From Lycorma delicatula (taxonomy: Eukaryota; Arthropoda; Insecta; Hemiptera; Fulgoridae): a stretch of 64,000 nucleotides of DNA. The notes beneath the pieces are model-generated. The model was not told where the DNA came from. It was given only the letters and a program-made list of their open reading frames with translations, and searched no databases. Made by a program: the position numbers and the translations under genes. Location: positions 65,987,529 to 66,051,528 of the forward strand of contig NC_134456.1 of the NCBI RefSeq assembly GCF_047948215.1, given 5' to 3'. This document shows positions 38,345 to 51,594 of this stretch, one piece after another (within the stretch, counting starts at the first letter, position 1; each line of letters starts with the position of its first letter).

Positions 38345-41300
38345 TTGTGTTCGTATTATTTTACTTTCATATTAAAATTATTTTTTATGTGATAAATGAT
38401 TTAATTTATTATAAAATTTAATTGATTTAAAAACAGTATTCTGTCGACTGGTTATTTAAAATATAAATAAATAAAGTAAGAAGAAAAAAACAGAAACTTT
38501 GCTATCATAACTGTAAATTTATTCCTCGATTAATACTATCGAAGTGTTTAATCTTTTATCTGCAAAGAATTTTAGATGTTGATCTCTTTTTACAGAAAAG
38601 TTTGAACATATAAAAAATTTACAGTTACACTCGGACATTTAAAGTCATTTTAGATGTATAGTTTACTTAAGAGTTGACTTTAAATATTTATTAAGATGAT
38701 GCGTTATTATTGTTTCATATTCACTGATTATTGGTGTTTTATATTTAATATATAGCGCATCTTATTTCATAAGTTAGGTAAATGCTGAATGAATTTTCAT
38801 AGAAAAAGTCAAACTACTGCGCTCTGTCTAATAAAATCGCAAAATATATAAAAACCTAAAAAAAAACAAAGATTCATAGCGTTTTAGATCTATGAATCTA
38901 AATAAATAAAAAGTTGTGAAGTTCAAAAAAAAGAAGATTTTAATATGTGTTTATATGAATACACAGAATAAGCAACTTAAACCGGTCCTTGATTGATGAC
39001 AATCACAATTTGCTGATAGCGACTGAGTTACTTTGCTGCATTTAATAAGTAAAATTATTGATTATTTATATTTATCGATAATTTTAATTTAATACAAAAT
39101 CAAACATTAGCACTGATTAAACCATCACTAGCTGCATAAGAAAGAACAGTAAAACAACCTAAAAATTAAGAGACGAAATAAAGTAAGCAGTAAAATAGCG
39201 ATGAAATAACGTAAGATGATGTAAGTAGTTATGAGATAAGTAAAGTTATAGTAATTGAAGTCGGTTGTCTTATAAATACAGTACTTACATTAGAAATATA
39301 GTACAATGTAGTTTATGTCATGTAGAAGTATGATGATGATGTACATTGATAATGCCAATATAGATATATCATATTTATAGTGTTTTACCCTTTACGTCAA
39401 ATAATCTCTTTTTCTTTTTTAATCTTTACATCGAAAAAATATGAATGTCTAGACAAAAAGATGTTCTTATTTCTATACGCCATTTGAATAGTTTGCCGTT
39501 TGATTAATTATACCAACCGTCGTAAATTAAAAAAAAAGAAGTTAAATTTGGGTTTTCCGTAGTTATTTAAAAAAAATATATTTACTCTTAATTTCATTAT
39601 TAAATAATATTTTATTTAACTATGTTATGAAATAAACTTCTCACACGAATTCGAGTTTTTAGATGTGATAATATTTAATTTGTTATTTGTGAGAACAATT
39701 ATCATTACCGTTTATTGTTGTGTTTAAATTATTCGTATTTACTTAGGTTAAAATTAGATTAATTACTACTACTTTTAACTGAATCTGAATGCACAATTTT
39801 ATCAATGCACTCTGAGCGTTGGAGTTAAATTTCTCGCACTGTTTCAATATGGGTTTAACTGAGAACGAACAAGAACAATTTACGAATTCTAATTGGGGTT
39901 ATTATTTATATAATCATTCATGTCAACAGTAAGCGGCTAAAATACTCTCAGTTCTGTTTAACGACCGTTAATTATGGGAATAGGTTAATTTAACGTAACT
40001 TAGTCTGTTGGCATTTCACACGATTCAATTTCCCTTTGAGAGAGATGTCTTGATCTCTTGAGAATCATCTCTTTGAAAGGTTTCATATGTTATGGCACTA
40101 CCAGGTTGTAGGGAATGAGATTTGCCATCTTACTCATAATTAATCGTTTACTATTTGTTATTAATATGTAAATTATATTTTTATAAATACCACAAATTGG
40201 GTCACACAACTGTTTTTTTTTTAATTTAACTTAATTATAACTATCAAGAATTATGTATACATTTATTTTAGTAAAACAACTATTTGATAAATTTAATTAA
40301 TTTTTTGAAATTTACTATTTTTACTTGGATTATTTTTTGGTATTTATCTACTTGAGTAAGATAAACAATATTTTTTTTAAGTCGGTAGACAGAGATAATT
40401 TTATAAGTACACATTTCTCAGTAACTTAAAAGGTTTTTTCTTTTCTTTTTTAGTGCTACGATCGGTAGTTTCTATGAGAAAATATACACGAATTGCAAAT
40501 TAATAGAAAAACAGAAAATTTCAGATCTGTGTTCGTCGAAAATAACTTTTCGTCAGTCTTACGAGGTTTAAAAGCCAATCGATAAAAAGAAAACAATGAG
40601 AACACCGACTTGAAATTCGTTGGTATTCTATTTTGGTTTTAGGAAATATTTTAAGTTTTACCCTTAGAAGTAAAATAAAACTACTTAAAAGTTATTTTGA
40701 TATGAAAATGAATATTTAATCAGTTAACCTTCCTTTTAGCAGGAACTGTATGATTACATTATATCCGTATGAAATTGTGTAAGAAGAAATGTCATCTCTC
40801 AAATGAAAAAACCCAGTTCACTTACAACTCACTTGAATTACATTATGAAAGTGAATAAATTCTATAAATAAAAAATAACTATTTAACGTTTCTTTGAATA
40901 ATGCTTATAAAACATTACATTTATTGCTTGCACCCAAATTTTTGATGATATCATTAAAAAATGACGTAAAGTGATATCCTACGTATTCCAAAATTATCTT
41001 TAAAATTTTTTTTATTACGTAGGCCATTATTCCGTAAGCTACATTTGATTTAATTTAAACAGCTTTATCTACTGCTTGCACGTTGATAATATATAATTAA
41101 GTACAAATTTACTTAATTTTCAAGCGAAATATGAATAAAAAAAAATTAGGTAAGTATTTAAAAAAAAAATTTACGTAAAATTCTTATGTAAGCTTAAAGT
41201 AAATATCCTTTTTATTAAAAATAAATAGAAAAAAATATGTACACAGATATTAAAATTTATTAAAAAATTTCTAGGTTACAACATTTAAAATACAACAGAT

Positions 41301-41720
41301 AAATTTGGATACTTGAAATAATGAATAAAAAAGTAAATAATTATAAAAATATTACAAAATTTTTTTATTAAACCCTAATGTCATTTTATAAATTTTTCTT
41401 AATGGACTGAACATTTTAGTACTGTTAGTTTCTTTCTCCTTAAAAAAAAGCAGAAAAGTTTTTTAATTATTTTTAAAAACTTTTTAATTATTAGGGAGAA
41501 ATTTACCGGTTTATAAATAAGACCTTGTAAAAGATTTTAGTTGTACAATTAAAGTATACTTTATCTTAGGATCCAGTAACAAGTTATATTAAAAAAAGGG
41601 TTAATAGAAATTAATTATTTCATATATTATTATGATTAGAGAATAATAAGCTATTAAGTATTTTGTTAAATTAATAATTCAATAATTCATGAAAAAAAAC
41701 CGATGCGAACACCACATGGA
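38345..41720. other. Intergenic DNA between gene 2 and the MITE, no gene seen
   Basis: AT-rich with no supported coding frame or repeat. Confidence 0.55.
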
Positions 41721-42496
41721 CTTCCTTGTACGCCTATTAAATCACATATTATATTTTTTTAAATGAGACGTACATAAAATTTTACTTCGTTAATAACTTC
41801 TGATATTTTTCAATTTTTTATTTTTATTGAATTATTTATTGAAATTTTTTTTATAAATCAATATAATCCCTTTTTTAACCTCCGGGACCATCGTTAGGTA
41901 TAACTTCAGAGGATGAGATCAATGACAATTTTTGTAGCGTGTGAAAATGCCATACCTGACCGGGATTCGAACCCAGGACCTCTGGATGAAAGGCCGGACG
42001 CTACCACTCGCGCCATGGGGGTCGGAAAAATCAATATATTTAAATTAAAAAAAAAGTTAAAAAAAGGAGATGAAATGGATTTGAACCGATATGCTTTCCC
42101 CTTGTAAGATCCAAATATTTCATTAATTAAAATTTTATTTGGCTATAACTGGAACCAATGAAAATAAGTACCACTTATGATATATCGTTGAAAATCTCTC
42201 AATGAGAGCTTATTACTGCAGTTAAGAAAAAGTCCAATCCAAAAGATTTTGATTTTGGACATTTTTGGACACTTTTGGTCCAATCGATTGCAATCAAAAG
42301 GGGAAGGTGCACAACTAGATATTACGGTAAATCGTTTTTGAGTTATGCGAGATACATACGTATATACGTACGCACAGCCGTCACGCCGAAACTAGTCAAA
42401 ATGGATTGAGGTATGGTCAAAATGGATGTTTCCGTTGAAATCTGGAAACCGGAATTTTTCGGGATCACAATACTTTCTTTATTTCGTACAAGGAAG
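41721..42496 (-). mobile_element. MITE-like element, copy 2, interrupted by a SINE
   Basis: 776 bp, inverted relative to copy 1 at 30707-31373. Terminal inverted repeats CTTCCTTGTACG (41721-41732) and CGTACAAGGAAG (42485-42496) are perfect 12-mers. A 162-bp SINE plus an 11-bp duplicated target lies inside at 41855-42038; without it the copy is about 600 bp. The tRNA-3'-half-like block (GGTTCAAATCC on the - strand, near 42078-42090) is present here too. Confidence 0.87.
41855..42038 (-). mobile_element. SINE family B nested in the MITE, with 11-bp target-site duplications
   Basis: Direct repeats AAATCAATATA at 41855-41865 and 42028-42038 are identical. The body (42027 down to 41866) starts with a tRNA-like head: A-box region ATGGCGCGAGTGGTAGCG, B box GGGTTCGAATCCC, T-arm stem CTGGG/CCCGG. 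It continues TCAGGTATGGCATTTTCACA, CGCTACAA, and ends AACGATGGTCCCGGAGG plus an A-rich tail. Not a functional tRNA: there is no proper acceptor stem pairing or CCA context. Confidence 0.9.
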
Positions 42497-43122
42497 TAAA
42501 AAACGACTCCATATGAAGGATATAAATTATAATTTCATTCAATTAAAACAAAATTTAATGTTAAAAAGGTAATAATGTTTAATTATGAATATTTAATAAT
42601 TAATAATTCTTGGTAAACAGTTTTTTTTAAATTTGTTAAAAATAAAATTTTCCGTAAAAGATCTATTATTTTCGATAATTATGTAGAAACGTTTTTTTTT
42701 TTTATATTAAAAAGTTTCATTTAACAGGGTTTAAAATTTAAAAATTGATATATTTAATAAAAAAATATGCCCCCTACTTAGTACAGTTAGTAGTGTATAT
42801 ATGCACTGTTTCTCTAAACAAGAGGTAAGGTGAATTGTCACTTTACACGTTTTGTCGCAGTCTTTAATGTAGCTTTCATAATGTAAAGCACCTGAGATAC
42901 CATAGTAAATTATATTACCAAAGAGTACCAGAGTAAATTAATTATACTCATTATATAGCCTGTTTTTGTGATGAACAGAATCGAATTCATCATTTGTAGG
43001 GTTGAATATCACCTGCATTTCGGTGTGCTGATATAAATTAATATATTTCGGGTTATGAAGAAGGTATTAGTGGAATCAATTCCTCAGTTGTCCTGTTAAA
43101 ATTTAGGATGATGTGCTTTTAA

Positions 43123-43161
43123 TTTATATCATTTAATTTTATAAGAAATCTTTAAAGAAAA
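43123..43161 (+). repeat. 39-bp direct repeat, copy 1
   Basis: TTTATATCATTTAATTTTAT and the following 19 bases are identical to 44548-44586, 1.4 kb away; the sequence before each copy differs. Confidence 0.9.
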
Positions 43162-44457
43162 ATTTCCCCGATTCTTTATTTTTTTAATAGTTTTTCTTTG
43201 TTTCTATCTGTTTTTTTTTTTAATTTTAAATTTTGCAATTTTTATTTTCTTTTGTGTGTTTTGTATTTCGTAGTTCGTAGTTTTATCAAAAATCTCTACC
43301 CTGTAATTCCGTTTATATGACAAAACGGTTATTATTTTTATCTGTCCTATAATCTATTTTTGTTTTAAATTAAAGCACCTATCAGAGTATGATATTTAGT
43401 AAGATATTTCTATCTCCGGAGTACAGGTAAGAGCTTGGTCATGAGGAAAACAGAAGTTATTTCACCCATAGTAGTTATTATTTTGTTCATCCATAAAATA
43501 GATTAAGTAAATTAACCAAAAAAAAAAAAAAAAAAAAAAAAAATTAGTATACTGTCTATCAATCTGGCTGGCTGTAGATTAATAATCAATAATTCTAGAG
43601 GATATTATCAATCTGCTGAGAATAATTTCCTTCAGCTGCATATAAGTCTGCTGTTTATCCATAAATTTATGTACTTTATTTATTATATTTTCCTTTTTAT
43701 ATATATATATATTTTTACGTACAAAGATTATAAAATCAATTTTACTAGTATTTTCTGCAGTAAATTTACGTTTATGATATTTTTATTTATAGTCTATTGT
43801 TACACAATTATCTTAACTGTTTTAATTTTTTTTTAAATATCAGTAATTTTTCAAGTAATTATTCTTTTAATCTCAATAACGCATAAGAAAAAATCCATGG
43901 CTAACAAGAATTGGAAAAATATAATGAAGGTAAGAACTTCAAGGGTGATTCAGATGCTGATAACTTTGTATTTGAAAAACGGTTATTATAATTTTTTAAA
44001 TATTTTTTGATTGAAAATTGTGTTTCTATCTTACGAATTCATTTTTTTCAACAAATTTACAAAAAATGTTTTCTTTTTTAACTGAATCGAAGAAAAGAGA
44101 GGCTATCAATACGATCTATATGATTCTTTTACGTATGATCAAACCTCGACCATATGGACTGATTTTTTTTCTATTTTGAAGAAGCTAGTGGTCCTGCAGT
44201 AAGATTTTATATCATATAATATAATCAGTTGAATGAAATAATATACGGTCCACGAAGATGATTTAAAGATTTTCTGTAGTCACTATCACCTAATATTAAA
44301 CTGTAACAGCATAATAATATACAGCCTGATGTTATTTTGATATTCAAAATATTTTCCTGCCAAAGTTTAAGAACGGATTAGAAGTTTGTGTAGACGAGTA
44401 TTAAATGTAATAAGCAAATTAAAAAATGATTTGAAAAAACAATTATGGACAAACTCA

Positions 44458-44459
<2 letters not shown>

Positions 44460-44526
<67 letters not shown>

Positions 44527-44533
44527 CGCGTGT
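44460..44533. repeat. (TG)n microsatellite with GCGTGCGCG end
   Basis: About 30 uninterrupted TG units followed by TGCGTGCGCGTGT, an alternating purine/pyrimidine tract of over 70 bp. Confidence 0.95.
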
Positions 44534-44547
44534 TGGAGTACTATTAG

Positions 44548-44586
44548 TTTATATCATTTAATTTTATAAGAAATCTTTAAAGAAAA
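44548..44586 (+). repeat. 39-bp direct repeat, copy 2
   Basis: Exact partner of 43123-43161; begins 15 bp after the (TG)n microsatellite. Confidence 0.9.
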
Positions 44587-45699
44587 CTTTAAATTAAAAA
44601 AAAATATTTTTCCTGAATTCTAGAGATAAAAATAAATAAGATAATTCTGCCTTAGCTCGTGTTCGGTAGTAATTTCTTTGTTATGTTTCTTTGCATTACA
44701 TTTTTATATTTATCAAAAGAAACGACTATTTTTTTGATGAGTTTTCATTATACTGGCAGATTTTTTACTCCTACAAGCTTAAGTAAAATAAAAAAATTCA
44801 ACAAAACACATTAAAAAAAAAAAATTAGAAATGTCTTCAATAAAATACACCTTAAAAATATAAAACTGTCTTAACATTAAAATAAAACTAAAATTAAGTT
44901 CGTCACATAATTAACATTAATTGTGTCCTGCTCCAAACATAGAAATTTAAAACTGATTAAAAAACATAATTTTTTGTCTTATTAAAATCGGTTTTATTTA
45001 ACTTATTTCAAAGGTTTTTAAAAAGCCTTTTATTTTTATGTTTTACAAAGAAAAAATAGAAAGTATAATACATTAATTTTAATTAAATATTTTTATAGAA
45101 TAAAGACCTAATTTTTTAAAATATTTCGTAAAATAGTCGGACGGAATTTTGCGACAGTTTTCCTGGAATTTATGGCAAAACCTCTATAAATTCAAAGCTC
45201 TGACTTAACAAGGTGTAGGATGACCAGTGTGTTTTATACAAAACTCTTTTTAAAAGTTATTTTTTAGAGCACTTCCAACATTACGAGGGGAATAATTTCT
45301 GACTATATAGAAAAGTGATACATTTTAGAGAACAATATATTAAATGAGAAAATAATTGAAAATAAAATTTGAGAAGTTTTCATAAATACGAGTTCTACTC
45401 TGGTAGATTGAAAATTTGTGTGTAGAAATATAATCCTCAGAAAAAGTATCTAAACAGTTGAAAAATCGGAATTTAAAAAAAAGAATTAAGAATTTTCTCA
45501 AATTAAATATTAATTTAGGAAAAACTAAAATCAGCTTATGAAACTGCACGAAAGATAAAAAATGTATTTAAATTCTTTTTTCAATTTTGACTTAAATAAT
45601 CTTACATTGGTGCAAATTTTAAGATTGAAATTGATATTTAAGAAAAATTGTGAAGATTTTTACCTTCACAGCTTTTTTGTGAAACCTATTTATTATAAT

Positions 45700-45795
45700 T
45701 TTTTTTTGTAAAAATTTTATTTTATTTTTTTGTAAAAATTTTATTTTATTTTTTTGTAAAAATTTTATTTTATTTTTTTGTAAATATTTTGTTTT
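45700..45795. repeat. 24-bp tandem repeat (minisatellite)
   Basis: The GTAAAAATTTTATTTTATTT unit recurs with its start at 45708, 45732, 45756 and 45780, giving nearly four copies of period 24; the last one is mutated. Confidence 0.93.
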
Positions 45796-46731
45796 ATTAT
45801 TTTTTAAAATTAAAGTATACCCAGCAACAAAAAAAAAAAACTATTCGCAATAAAGCTTAAAAGAGACAATCTGCGAATATGAAAAGGAATTCAATGAAGC
45901 GAGTTAAAAAGCCTGTTAACAAAGTAACCTATATTTATTTAATATATGCACATAAGTATTTTTTAATTTTACATTTATGTTTTTATCAAGTTAAAAAATT
46001 TACTTATATTTTCTACTCCAAGTTTTGCTAACTCATTATTTTGAGCTTTTGTGCGAAAATACTTTTAATATTCGGATGAATTAAGGATCATTTCCGTCTA
46101 ACAACCCACTACTAAGCAATGATGACAAAGAATTATAAATATCAAGTAGTCTATGAGAACAAATTAATCTACATTTAAAAAAATCTTCTACATATTGTCT
46201 GGAAAAAACTTACAATGGAGCTTTCTCTACAAAAAGAATCATTGATATCCATATTGTGAAGAATAAAAAGAAAAAAATATAATACATAGGTCGAATAAGA
46301 ATTTTTTTTTCTGTTGACTAACGTAAAGATTCATTATGTTGCCATACATTAGCTTTGCAAATTTACTAATGCTAAAACATTAATTGTTTAATGTTACGCT
46401 GTGCTTAAAGGTTTTTTAAATAATCTAATTCGTTATATAACGTTGAATTTATTATATATTAATCCATGATGTTGAAGCAAACATATTTTTAAGTAATTAA
46501 TCGGTTAATGCTTTTCTGTTTAATAAATTTTTTTAATAAATTAAAAAATTCCTTGGTTCTCTTGAAAGTAAAAATTATTCGTGATTATATGACTTTTAAT
46601 TTATATAAAAAAGAATGGTAGTTATGTTGCAGCAAAAAATAATTTTTACCATCAATAGGGTATAAATATTTAATGGTTATAAAATAAATGAGAATTGCAA
46701 CGTGTAATACACATTGACAACATAAGAATGG

Positions 46732-46739
46732 TGACGTCA
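46732..46739. promoter_or_regulatory. Palindromic CRE/ATF-type site upstream of gene 3
   Basis: A perfect TGACGTCA lies 135 bp before the TATA box, in a locally GC-richer stretch (46730-46860) unlike the surrounding AT-rich DNA. CREB/ATF and related bZIP proteins bind this site; use here is inferred. Confidence 0.4.
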
Positions 46740-46866
46740 TTGCTCTAGTATGCTCGAGGGCGGGAGCTGGAAGCTCTGTCCTTATGAATCCGTTAAACTT
46801 ACCGACTGATGCAACAACAGGGATATAACTCCCCCTCCACCGGGGTGACTAAAGTCTTCACTGCTC

Positions 46867-46898
46867 TATAAATACCAACATCTTATTCTCTGTGGTCA
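46867..46898 (+). promoter_or_regulatory. Core promoter of gene 3: TATA box and initiator
   Basis: TATAAATA at 46867-46874 and an arthropod-type initiator TCACT at 46896-46900 whose A (46898) is 31 bp from the start of the TATA box. The predicted 5' UTR is 45 nt before the ATG at 46943. Confidence 0.65.
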
Positions 46899-46942
46899 CT
46901 CATTTCAACTCGTCCATCTTCCAACCTTCTCACTGGACCGAC

Positions 46943-47293
46943 ATGGCTAAGGTAAGAAGATAATTCGCGTTCGATAACACGCTGTTATCATTTGCTAAAC
47001 GGATCGTAAAAACGAACTTGTATGCATCAACCTGATATACAGTAGGATTTTTATAACAGTAAGGTGGATTCTAATCTTTACTTACGGATAGATGTATTAT
47101 TTAACATGCGCATTCAGGATTTTTACGTAAAAGGCTAAAATAAAATCCTATCATCACTTGACGTAAAATATGTTCTTAATTTCACTCTAAGTATACATTT
47201 TTTTCTATATAAAACAATTTAAAAATAAGTAAATTCAAAGTAGGAAAAAGTTTTCAAAATTTTACTCGCCGTTTTATTTTATACACCCACACC

Positions 47294-47366
<73 letters not shown>

Positions 47367-48896
47367 GGTGTAAACTCACGCATGCATACAATATATCTGT
47401 TATTATCTACTAGGACCCAGGGGATATTAGGATACTAGAACCCAGATTAAAATATATTAAAAGGGTCAGATAAATTTAACGTTTTTGGGATTCAATTAAC
47501 AACACTATCTCATGAATATTTAGTTTGAGAATAAGATGAGTAGCCTAACTGTTGAATACTTTGGCAGTCTATTTACAATAGATTTTGTTAAAATTAAAAA
47601 AAAAAAATTGTTGAATTTCTGTGAAATATTAAGTTAAACAAGATTATGTCTCCAAGTGACTTAAATTTTTTTTTCTAATACATATTAATTTTCTTAACAT
47701 TAATAAAATATTTTAAATACTTTGGTATAAACATACCTTAATATTTAATATATATATCTCATATTTTAATATAACTATATATTTTAATATACTTATATTT
47801 TATATAAATATGTTTATTGCTACATATATGAATAATTTATAATTAAGTTTTTTTTATATGATTTCTTACACGATGAAAAAGAATTTTTTTATTCAGTTGT
47901 AAAGAATTTAGTTACCAATTCTGTATTTTTTTAGTAAGGTATTATTTTTTTCCGATAAAGAAATCTCAAACGTTCCTATTTTTATTATTATATTTCATTA
48001 ACTTGTTACATAATTAATTAGTAATAAAAATTATAGCGAAAAACAAAGACTAGAGTTTATAAAACAGATAGCTGAGAAGGTAGGACGTAGGAGACCTAAT
48101 TAAGTTCAGGTTAAAACATTAGCAAAGAACAGAAAAAAATTGTAAAAGCCAGTAAAATGACTGGCGACTCAAAAAAAATCCCTTTTTAATTAATTATAAA
48201 AATTTACCATATATATATATATATATATATATACAAATATTGTTTACAATTTTATTTATTATTAACGCGTTACTTAGAATACAGAACAAGTTTTATAGTA
48301 TACAATATTAATAATAAAATAATAATAACTGAGAAAAATCTTCATTTATAAGAATAGAGAGTTTTTATGTACACTTTCCTATTGCAGGATGAATATACTA
48401 TCTTTACTCATTACCTATGAGTGGAATTTTTAGAAATGTTTTCTTTGTACGGTTGTTTAAATCTTTATTTTAAAACTTTACGTTCAACCAAGAAAGATAG
48501 AGATGTTAAATAAAACGAAAAGATGTAAAAACCAATTTTTATTTTTAAATTAAAAATCCCTTTAGCTAAAATTTTAATTGAAATAAATAAAATTGCACTT
48601 TTTGGCAAAGTTTATGTATAAGAGATGGGGAAAAATAGCATTTATTCGGTTAGTCAGATAAATTCCTATTTTTAGCCTTAAAAAATTGACTTTATTTAAA
48701 AAAAGGTTTCTTGTTGGGTTCATAAAATATGAGTGAAAACCCCTTCAATATTTAATTTCAATTTCACTAACCCATGAAGAGGATACTGCTATATTTATTG
48801 TGTCTGAGCGTATTAGTGAGTTGCATAATTTCGGATTCAATAATAATAATAATAATTTTATTTATTTAAATAATAATCTACATATCGTTACACGAA

Positions 48897-48946
<50 letters not shown>

Positions 48947-51537
48947 AACAACGTATTAGGTCGTTTTTTAAGAAAAATATCGATTAATCTATAAAACCAA
49001 TTTAAAAAAAAAAATATTAATATATTTTTCATTAAATGTGTAAATTTTTCATTACCTGCTGGGTTAATCTGGTAGTTAAACCCGTCATAGCAAAATCAAC
49101 TGATTTTTCGAAGTTGAGAGTTTTAATGTTCGAATCCTTGTAGTAAAGGCAGTTGCTTTTATATGGATTGAATGCTAGACTACCGGTGTTCTTTGGTGGT
49201 TGGGTTGCAATTAACTACACGTCTCAGGAGTGGTCGACCTGAGTCGGTTCCAGACTACATGTTACCGGTACATTTACACTTATACTTAGCTACGTCAGGC
49301 CTGGCACGCCATTAGCGGTAATTGAACCTGCATATACGCACATATCTAGACCCGGCAGTAGCTGGAAAACTTAGAGAAAAAAACAATTTTAATTTTTCAT
49401 TAATTACATACAATATTTTATAAAAATAATTTTAAATAATGTAACTACTACAAAATAAATTTATAAACTATGTTAAAAATATTCTTTTTTATCTTTAGAT
49501 AAGTGTATGTTAGTGAAATTATTTATTATTATTAATTTTATTAGATTATTTATTTTGGGCTGTTTAGATATCTTTCATCTTCATTCTTTCGATTTGTTGA
49601 GATCTGAAATCTATTATTATTATTATTCTCTGTCTAATCATTTCTATATTTCTAAAATTCTTATATCCTAAATTTTGCATTACTGTTACTTTTATGTCAC
49701 TATACATCTTATAATAAATTTATTGTGAAATTGCGTTTGAAAATGATTCAAATCTTTGTTTATTAAAAAAAAAATATATATTTATATTTATGCAATTTCT
49801 TTTATTCAATACTCTAGATAGGAGTTCTTGGTAAATAATGAGTTTTCTTGTGATATAATCCATTTTTAGTTGCCATTTCAAACTCTTTTATTATATTTTT
49901 ATTTTTGGCTGCATACCGAAAAACTACATTTCTGAATGAAAAATTAACTCTACATTACTTAAAATTATGTAGGAGTAATACAACTCTGTACATAAAAAAC
50001 TGATCAAAAAGTATTTATTTTTTAATGCTGAACAGTAGATATGCGTAAAGATATATATAAGAAAGGGCTATTCAAACCGTGCAAAAACTACTCATTTTAT
50101 ATTTGAGCTTTTTGCTCAGTAAATTTGTCCGGGAAGTGAATAAATGGCTATTTAGTTGTATATATAATTATATAATATATAATTCCTAAAGGATAAATTA
50201 ACTAGTTGTCTGTTTCCAAAATTATGGAAATACAGATTTTTAGTTTTTCAGTAAAAATTGCCGGTGATTTTCACGTCGGTGAAACTGATAATAACTTATG
50301 TGTTCTTGCATCTAAAGTAAATAAGAAATTTGTTACTATTTATTTAGTATCTTGTACTTCATGAGTACAAATTTGTTATACGTAATCCTTTTTTTGCGTT
50401 TTTATGATTGCATATTAATTTTTATGTGAATTAATTTTTTCCAGATAATAATTGTCTTATCTATGGCATTAATTGCTGTTGCCGAACCTCCAGTTGGAAG
50501 ATATTTACCAGCTCAACAGACCAGTGTTGGATTTCCATCAAGTACATACGGTGCTCCTTCAACATCATTCGGTTCAGGTTTTGGTGTTGCGAGACCAAGC
50601 TCATCATACGGAACACCATCTGTTAATATTCCTTCATCCTCTTACGGAACACCATCCGGTTCGTACGGCGCTCCATCTAGTTCATATGGTGCTCCAGGTG
50701 GTGGTTACTACAAGGGTGATGATCAATCAGTAAGCATTATCCGTCTTTAAATTATTTTTTATTACTTAATAAATTATAAATACCAAAGTTAAAAGTTTTG
50801 ATGCAAAAATATATTAATTACTTGATCATTTAATTACTTTTATAACCGATGAATTTAAAATTTCTATTGTTTTTGATAAAAATAAAGAGTAATAGAATAG
50901 AATTTGTTTCTTATAAATTAAAGAAAATATTAAAGTAAATTTTTTAAATAGCTTTTGCTTTCAATTTGACATGGTAAGTGAGTTTTATCACGAAAAATAA
51001 ATTTATAAATAATAATATCAGTAATAAATTATTATAAATTTCATTGTTAAAAAGATAATAGCTTTTATAAAAATAATATGATAATTTCTAAATTATGAAT
51101 TACTTCTATGAATTATTTTAAGAGATTATAATTTTAATAATTTTCTAAATTTTTTTAAGCAAATAATAGCATTTTATATAACATATTTTACTCATAAAAT
51201 TAAATAAAATAATTTAAAAGCAATAAAATGCTTGTACTCATTTGTGTTTCTTCAGAAATTTTATTAATGCAACATAATAAAAAAAACTTTTTTCAATAAT
51301 TATTTTCCTTAAAATATATTTTGCCTCTATAACATAATAAACTGATTTCTAGACATTCTAAATATAAAAATTCTATTTTTTGTTGATGTATTCATTGTTA
51401 TTAGAGAAGTTGAGATATTTTTATGTAATGTAATACTTATATTTTTGTACCATAAAAAAATTATCTAACAAACTTATTTACTGAAAGGAAATTACCAAAG
51501 AAATGACAGAAAATGATCTTTTCAACTTAATAATTTT

Positions 51538-51594
<57 letters not shown>

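Larger units (their letters stand above)
42500..46700. other. Intergenic DNA between the MITE and gene 3, no gene seen
   Basis: No supported ORF. Contains an A26 run (43518-43543), a (TG)n run (44460-44533), a 39-bp exact direct repeat (43123-43161 and 44548-44586) and a 24-bp minisatellite (45700-45795). Confidence 0.6.

Noticed and set aside
41940..42020. A tRNA gene on the - strand
   Set aside because: A and B boxes and a T arm are present, but the acceptor stem does not pair and the unit has SINE ends with target-site duplications.
41913..42107. 64-residue ORF containing DRDSNPGPLDERPD
   Set aside because: It is the antisense of the SINE tRNA-like head, a frequent false protein in automated annotation.
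43897..43929. ATG-GCT-AAC..ATG-AAG followed by GTAAGA, resembling the MAK micro-exon
   Set aside because: No TATA box upstream and gene 3 already has a well-placed exon 1 at 46943; kept only as a remote alternative start.
45700..45795. CRISPR-like array
   Set aside because: The 24-bp units are contiguous with no spacers; a simple minisatellite.
48800..48994. 64-residue ORF with a long IYIYIY run
   Set aside because: It is a translation of the (AT)n microsatellite.
50473..50733. 86-residue ORF in another frame of gene 3 exon 2
   Set aside because: Shadow of the PSSSYG-coding frame; low-complexity His/Leu pattern and no start context.
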